Assembly: GCA_013396525.1 (NCBI GenBank)
Contig: VWYX01000204.1
Span: 512,467-576,466, forward strand
Reading direction: 5' to 3'
Length of the DNA: 64,000 nt
Source: Chaetorhynchus papuensis
Lineage: Eukaryota > Chordata > Aves > Passeriformes > Rhipiduridae
Shown: positions 61,155-64,000 of the stretch, piece by piece
Position numbering within the stretch: position 1 is the first letter of the stretch
Layout: every line of letters starts with the position of its first letter
Position numbers and translations under genes: made by a program
The notes under the pieces: model-generated
Told to the model about the DNA's origin: nothing
What the model saw: the letters and a program-made list of their open reading frames with translations, nothing else
Database searches by the model: none

Positions 61155-61265
61155 GAATAAATGAGTGCTTTTTCAAAAACAAAAAACAAAAGCAAACCAA
61201 ACAAAAAAACCCCACACAGAAACAAACTAAGAGAAAAAAAAACCAACATAAAAAACCCCACCCCA
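61155..61265. repeat. A-rich low-complexity tract
   Basis: Alternating A-runs and short C words (aaaaacaaaaaacaaaagc, aaaccaaacaaaaaaacccc) over about 110 bp, the complement of a T/G-rich tract similar in style to 25345-25455. Confidence 0.9.
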
Positions 61266-61359
61266 TAATCCCTTGGCAGCAGGAATTTATTTTTGTGAGA
61301 TATTTTTGGAGATTTCAAAAAGGGAAAGTGATGCTTTATTCTTTAATTTTAGACAAGGA

Positions 61360-61800
61360 CATGTCAAATTTTTACTTTCAACTCCTGAAAATCATTTTAA
61401 AAGGGATTAGAAAGATTAAATTCCTTGCAGATTACATTTAACATATATGCCAGCTCTGACAGCGACTTTGCTCTCTGCACTGGCTCACAATTATGTCAGA
61501 AAGCAATTTCCAAGGTCTTCCAGTACTGTGAGAAATTCACTGCTAATTAATGCTTTTTAAAAGCTTAGTAGGTTTTCTATTTTTCAATTTCAGCTTTAAA
61601 AGCGCTGGAAAATTTTTCTGTGTTGACAAATCTATCCTGACACCAGGTCATAACTCTTCTGGAGGCATTAATAATGATCTGGAAACCCAGCACATTTTAT
61701 GTATTATGTAATCTGATGGAGATATTTTAAAATTTCTTGTTAGACATGTAGAATGCATTTGAGCTCTTAAAATTATGACATGTTAATAAACACTGTAAGA
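61360..61800. promoter_or_regulatory. Candidate conserved non-coding element
   Basis: Unique-looking sequence with dense homeodomain-type cores: gcagattacatttaac, cacaattatgtcag, ctgctaattaatgcttt, ggcattaataatgatctgg, attatgtaatctgatgg and aaaattatgacatgttaata. It has no open frame and no repeat signature. The texture is that of ancient vertebrate enhancers, but conservation is not tested here. Confidence 0.3.
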
Positions 61801-63340
61801 GGGTGACATATATACTGCAGGATATACTCAGGACTTTTGCCATCAAGGAAGGTGAAAAATAACAGTGCAATTATTCAGAAAACATTATTTTACTATCAAC
61901 TGTCTTTCAAAAAGAAAAAAAAAGTTGTCTCTTACATAGGTTTCCAAGCAATATGAAAATGTTCTGGCTTGCTTCAGCAATGAATATGGCAATTCTTCAG
62001 ACCTTTAGTTTGCTTGTCACTCTGCTCTGTCTCTCTTTTGGGTTCCCCACCTGGATTATGGATACCTTACTCTGAGAAAAGGGCATTACTTATCTTGGGA
62101 ACCTTTATTTGCAGAATTGCAGAATGTGCTGTTTTGGCAGCATTGCACAGAGAGGAGTCTGACAGTATGAGTTTTCTGTTCAAATCAAATCCAAATATTT
62201 CATCAATTCTAAAATGAAATGCTGAGAGTCTTCTTTTTAAGCAGAATCAAAATATTTTGACCCATCACTATCATTTGCTGTAGAATAATATTTCACAACA
62301 TCGACATTTTCCACAGGTTTGCCATTTACACAAAACTGTAGCCTGGTAGGGATTTCTAGCACTTTCCAGTACTCTCCCTTTGCTTAAAGCAGTGTCAACG
62401 AGATAAGCTTGCTAAGGGACTTCTCCAGTAAAAGGCTGGATACCTTCAAGGATCTCCCCAACTCTCCTGTGGGCTGCACAGCTGTCAAGGGAAAGAAGTT
62501 TTTCCACATGTCAGATGAGGACTTCCTGCATATTTATGACCATCGTCTTTTATTTTCTCACCATCCAGAAGTCGGTCCCCATCTTCTCTCTATTTTTCCT
62601 GTGAGAATGGATCACACCCCACCACACACCACCCTGGCACAACTGGTAACATGCAAATGTGAGTGCATACTGTGTGTGCACATGACACACTCAAAATTGC
62701 CTGAAATGGCTTGTGCCCCAGCTGATAGTGTTGAAGAGGAGGATGACCATCAGACAGATCAAACCATAACCAGGAGATTACCAAGCAACTTTTGAAGACT
62801 GGGAGAGTCAAATAGAAAAGCAGAAATGGAGCAGGAGATTGTGGTGATAGGGAGTGAGGTTGGAACAGCAGTCAGGCCAAGTTTGGCATTGCAAGAAACA
62901 GCTCTGCTGGTGTCACACCCTCCATCACAGATGAAGGCATCTCCACAGCCTGGAAGATCTCCCTCCCACTGCCAGCAGCGGCCCTCCAGCTGGCTGGGGC
63001 TCAATGGCATGCAACCCCAGCCCTGGGTATGCACAGGGACCACACGGCACCATTCCCACTAGACCAGGATATATGGACGTTATGGAGCAGCCTAAACACT
63101 CCTGAAGATTGCATCTCCTGCATCTCCTACAGCACGGAGGAGAACTGTGGTAGGAGAATCACATTGCCAGGAAAGAGAAATGCATGAAACTCAAGTGTTC
63201 AAAGTGCAGGAGGGAACTGCACGTAACTGTGTGAATGTGGAGGAGGTGAGGGCTTTTGGAGGTTCTTATTTTGGACACTGGAAAGTGTTTATTCACATTT
63301 AGTAGTTTATCTGTTGTAACGCCGAAAACAGTATCATACA
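61801..63340. other. Unassigned non-coding DNA
   Basis: No gene is supported. A 128-codon plus-strand open frame at 62409-62795 and overlapping frames on the other strand at 62590-63043 lack recognisable domains. Confidence 0.35.
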
Positions 63341-63344
63341 CTCA

Positions 63345-63800
63345 CTGGATGGCTGAGGTTGGAACAGACCTCTGGTGGTCATCTGGTCCAACTCCCTCTC
63401 CTCAAGCAGGGCCAGGTAGGGTCAATTGCCCAGGTGACTTTTGAAGATTTTCAAGGAGGCAGAATGCACAGAAACCTGTGCCAGTGTTTTATCACCCCTA
63501 CAGTGAAAAATTATTTCCTGGTATTCAGGAGGAACCGCCTGTGTTTCATTTAGTACCCACCGCCTCTCACTGGGCAACTGAAAAGAGCTTGGCTTCACTT
63601 CTTCTCAGCCTCCCTTCAGGTCTCTGCATGCATTGGTAAGATTCTCTCCTGCACCATCTCTTGTCCAAGCTGAACAGTCACAGTTTTTAAATCTTTCCTC
63701 ATAGGAGAAATGCCCCAGACCCTTAATGCCGTAGTGGCGCTTTGCTGGACACCCCTCCCCCAGGATGTCCATGTCTCTCATGTACTGGTGATTCCACAAC
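63345..63800 (-). repeat. CR1 LINE fragment, older subfamily
   Basis: gaggttggaacagacctctg and gtggtcatctggtccaactc open it in reverse orientation. It continues with cctacagtgaaaaattattt, ctcctgcaccatctcttgtc, aagctgaacagtcacagttt, cctcataggagaaatgcccc and gatgtccatgtctctcatgt. The wording differs from the other CR1 copies here (for example the gtccaactccct motif), which suggests a different subfamily. It is 5'-truncated. Confidence 0.8.
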
Positions 63801-64000
63801 TGGAACCCAATTAAAAAATTAAATGCTTTGACTGGGGAGGAAGGTCATGTGAGAAAGCAGTGCCTAAAGAATGAGCAAAGGAATAAAAAACCTAGCAAGC
63901 CATGGCCCAGATGCAAAAAAGGCTATCACTGGAGAAGCCAATATTGTTCTAAATTCGACCAAGACAGAAGATCAAAGTGTGGCACAGGATCCGATGCCCC
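63801..64000. other. Unassigned right edge
   Basis: Nothing recognised in the last 200 bases. Confidence 0.4.

Noticed and set aside
1..64000. tRNA, rRNA, CRISPR arrays and bacterial operons
   Set aside because: I saw no cloverleaf-type sequence with box A/B spacing, no rRNA-like stretch and no regularly spaced repeats; the sequence is clearly vertebrate.

Overview
The window looks like vertebrate, and specifically avian, nuclear DNA. It is AT-rich, it contains two runs of N (13874-13908 and 25577-26221) that mark a draft assembly, and it has no bacterial-type gene packing. The bird assignment rests on repeats recognised by eye. There are at least ten CR1 LINE fragments in both orientations. 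There is a solo ERVL-type long terminal repeat (LTR) of the common avian family with an exact 5-bp target duplication. A second ERVL LTR is split by another LTR, and there is a stretch of ERVL-type internal sequence. I did not recognise any named protein-coding gene.

Layout. The first 440 bases hold a CpG-containing, LTR-like patch with an 18-bp tandem duplication. From about 0.9 to 8.6 kb I see only possible minus-strand exons. Three of them (8452-8554, 2184-2251, 955-1047) have acceptable splice sites and matching codon phases, so they could be one gene. A CpG island of about 1.8 kb (8880-10690) lies just upstream of that chain on the minus strand and is the only strong promoter-like region. 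Further weak minus-strand exon candidates lie at 7258-7476, 12391-12476 and 13560-13796; the last has an in-frame stop followed by AATAAA. From 14 to 64 kb the window is mostly non-coding: long AT-rich stretches with clusters of homeodomain-type motifs (possible enhancers) broken up by CR1 and LTR insertions.

The most informative structures are the solo ERVL LTR with its target duplication (23092-23669), the LTR-in-LTR nest (36949-38637), a solo LTR of another family (49441-50110), a decayed CR1 copy that still reads through endonuclease and reverse-transcriptase segments (44520-46680), and an internally deleted CR1 (30880-32020). The picture is a gene-poor region, perhaps the 5' flank or introns of one minus-strand gene with a CpG-island promoter, plus distal non-coding DNA. 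I found no convincing undescribed biological system. The exon chain and the motif-rich blocks are leads that need transcript or alignment data. All CR1 and LTR boundaries are estimates made by eye against remembered family features, except where terminal motifs and duplications are stated.
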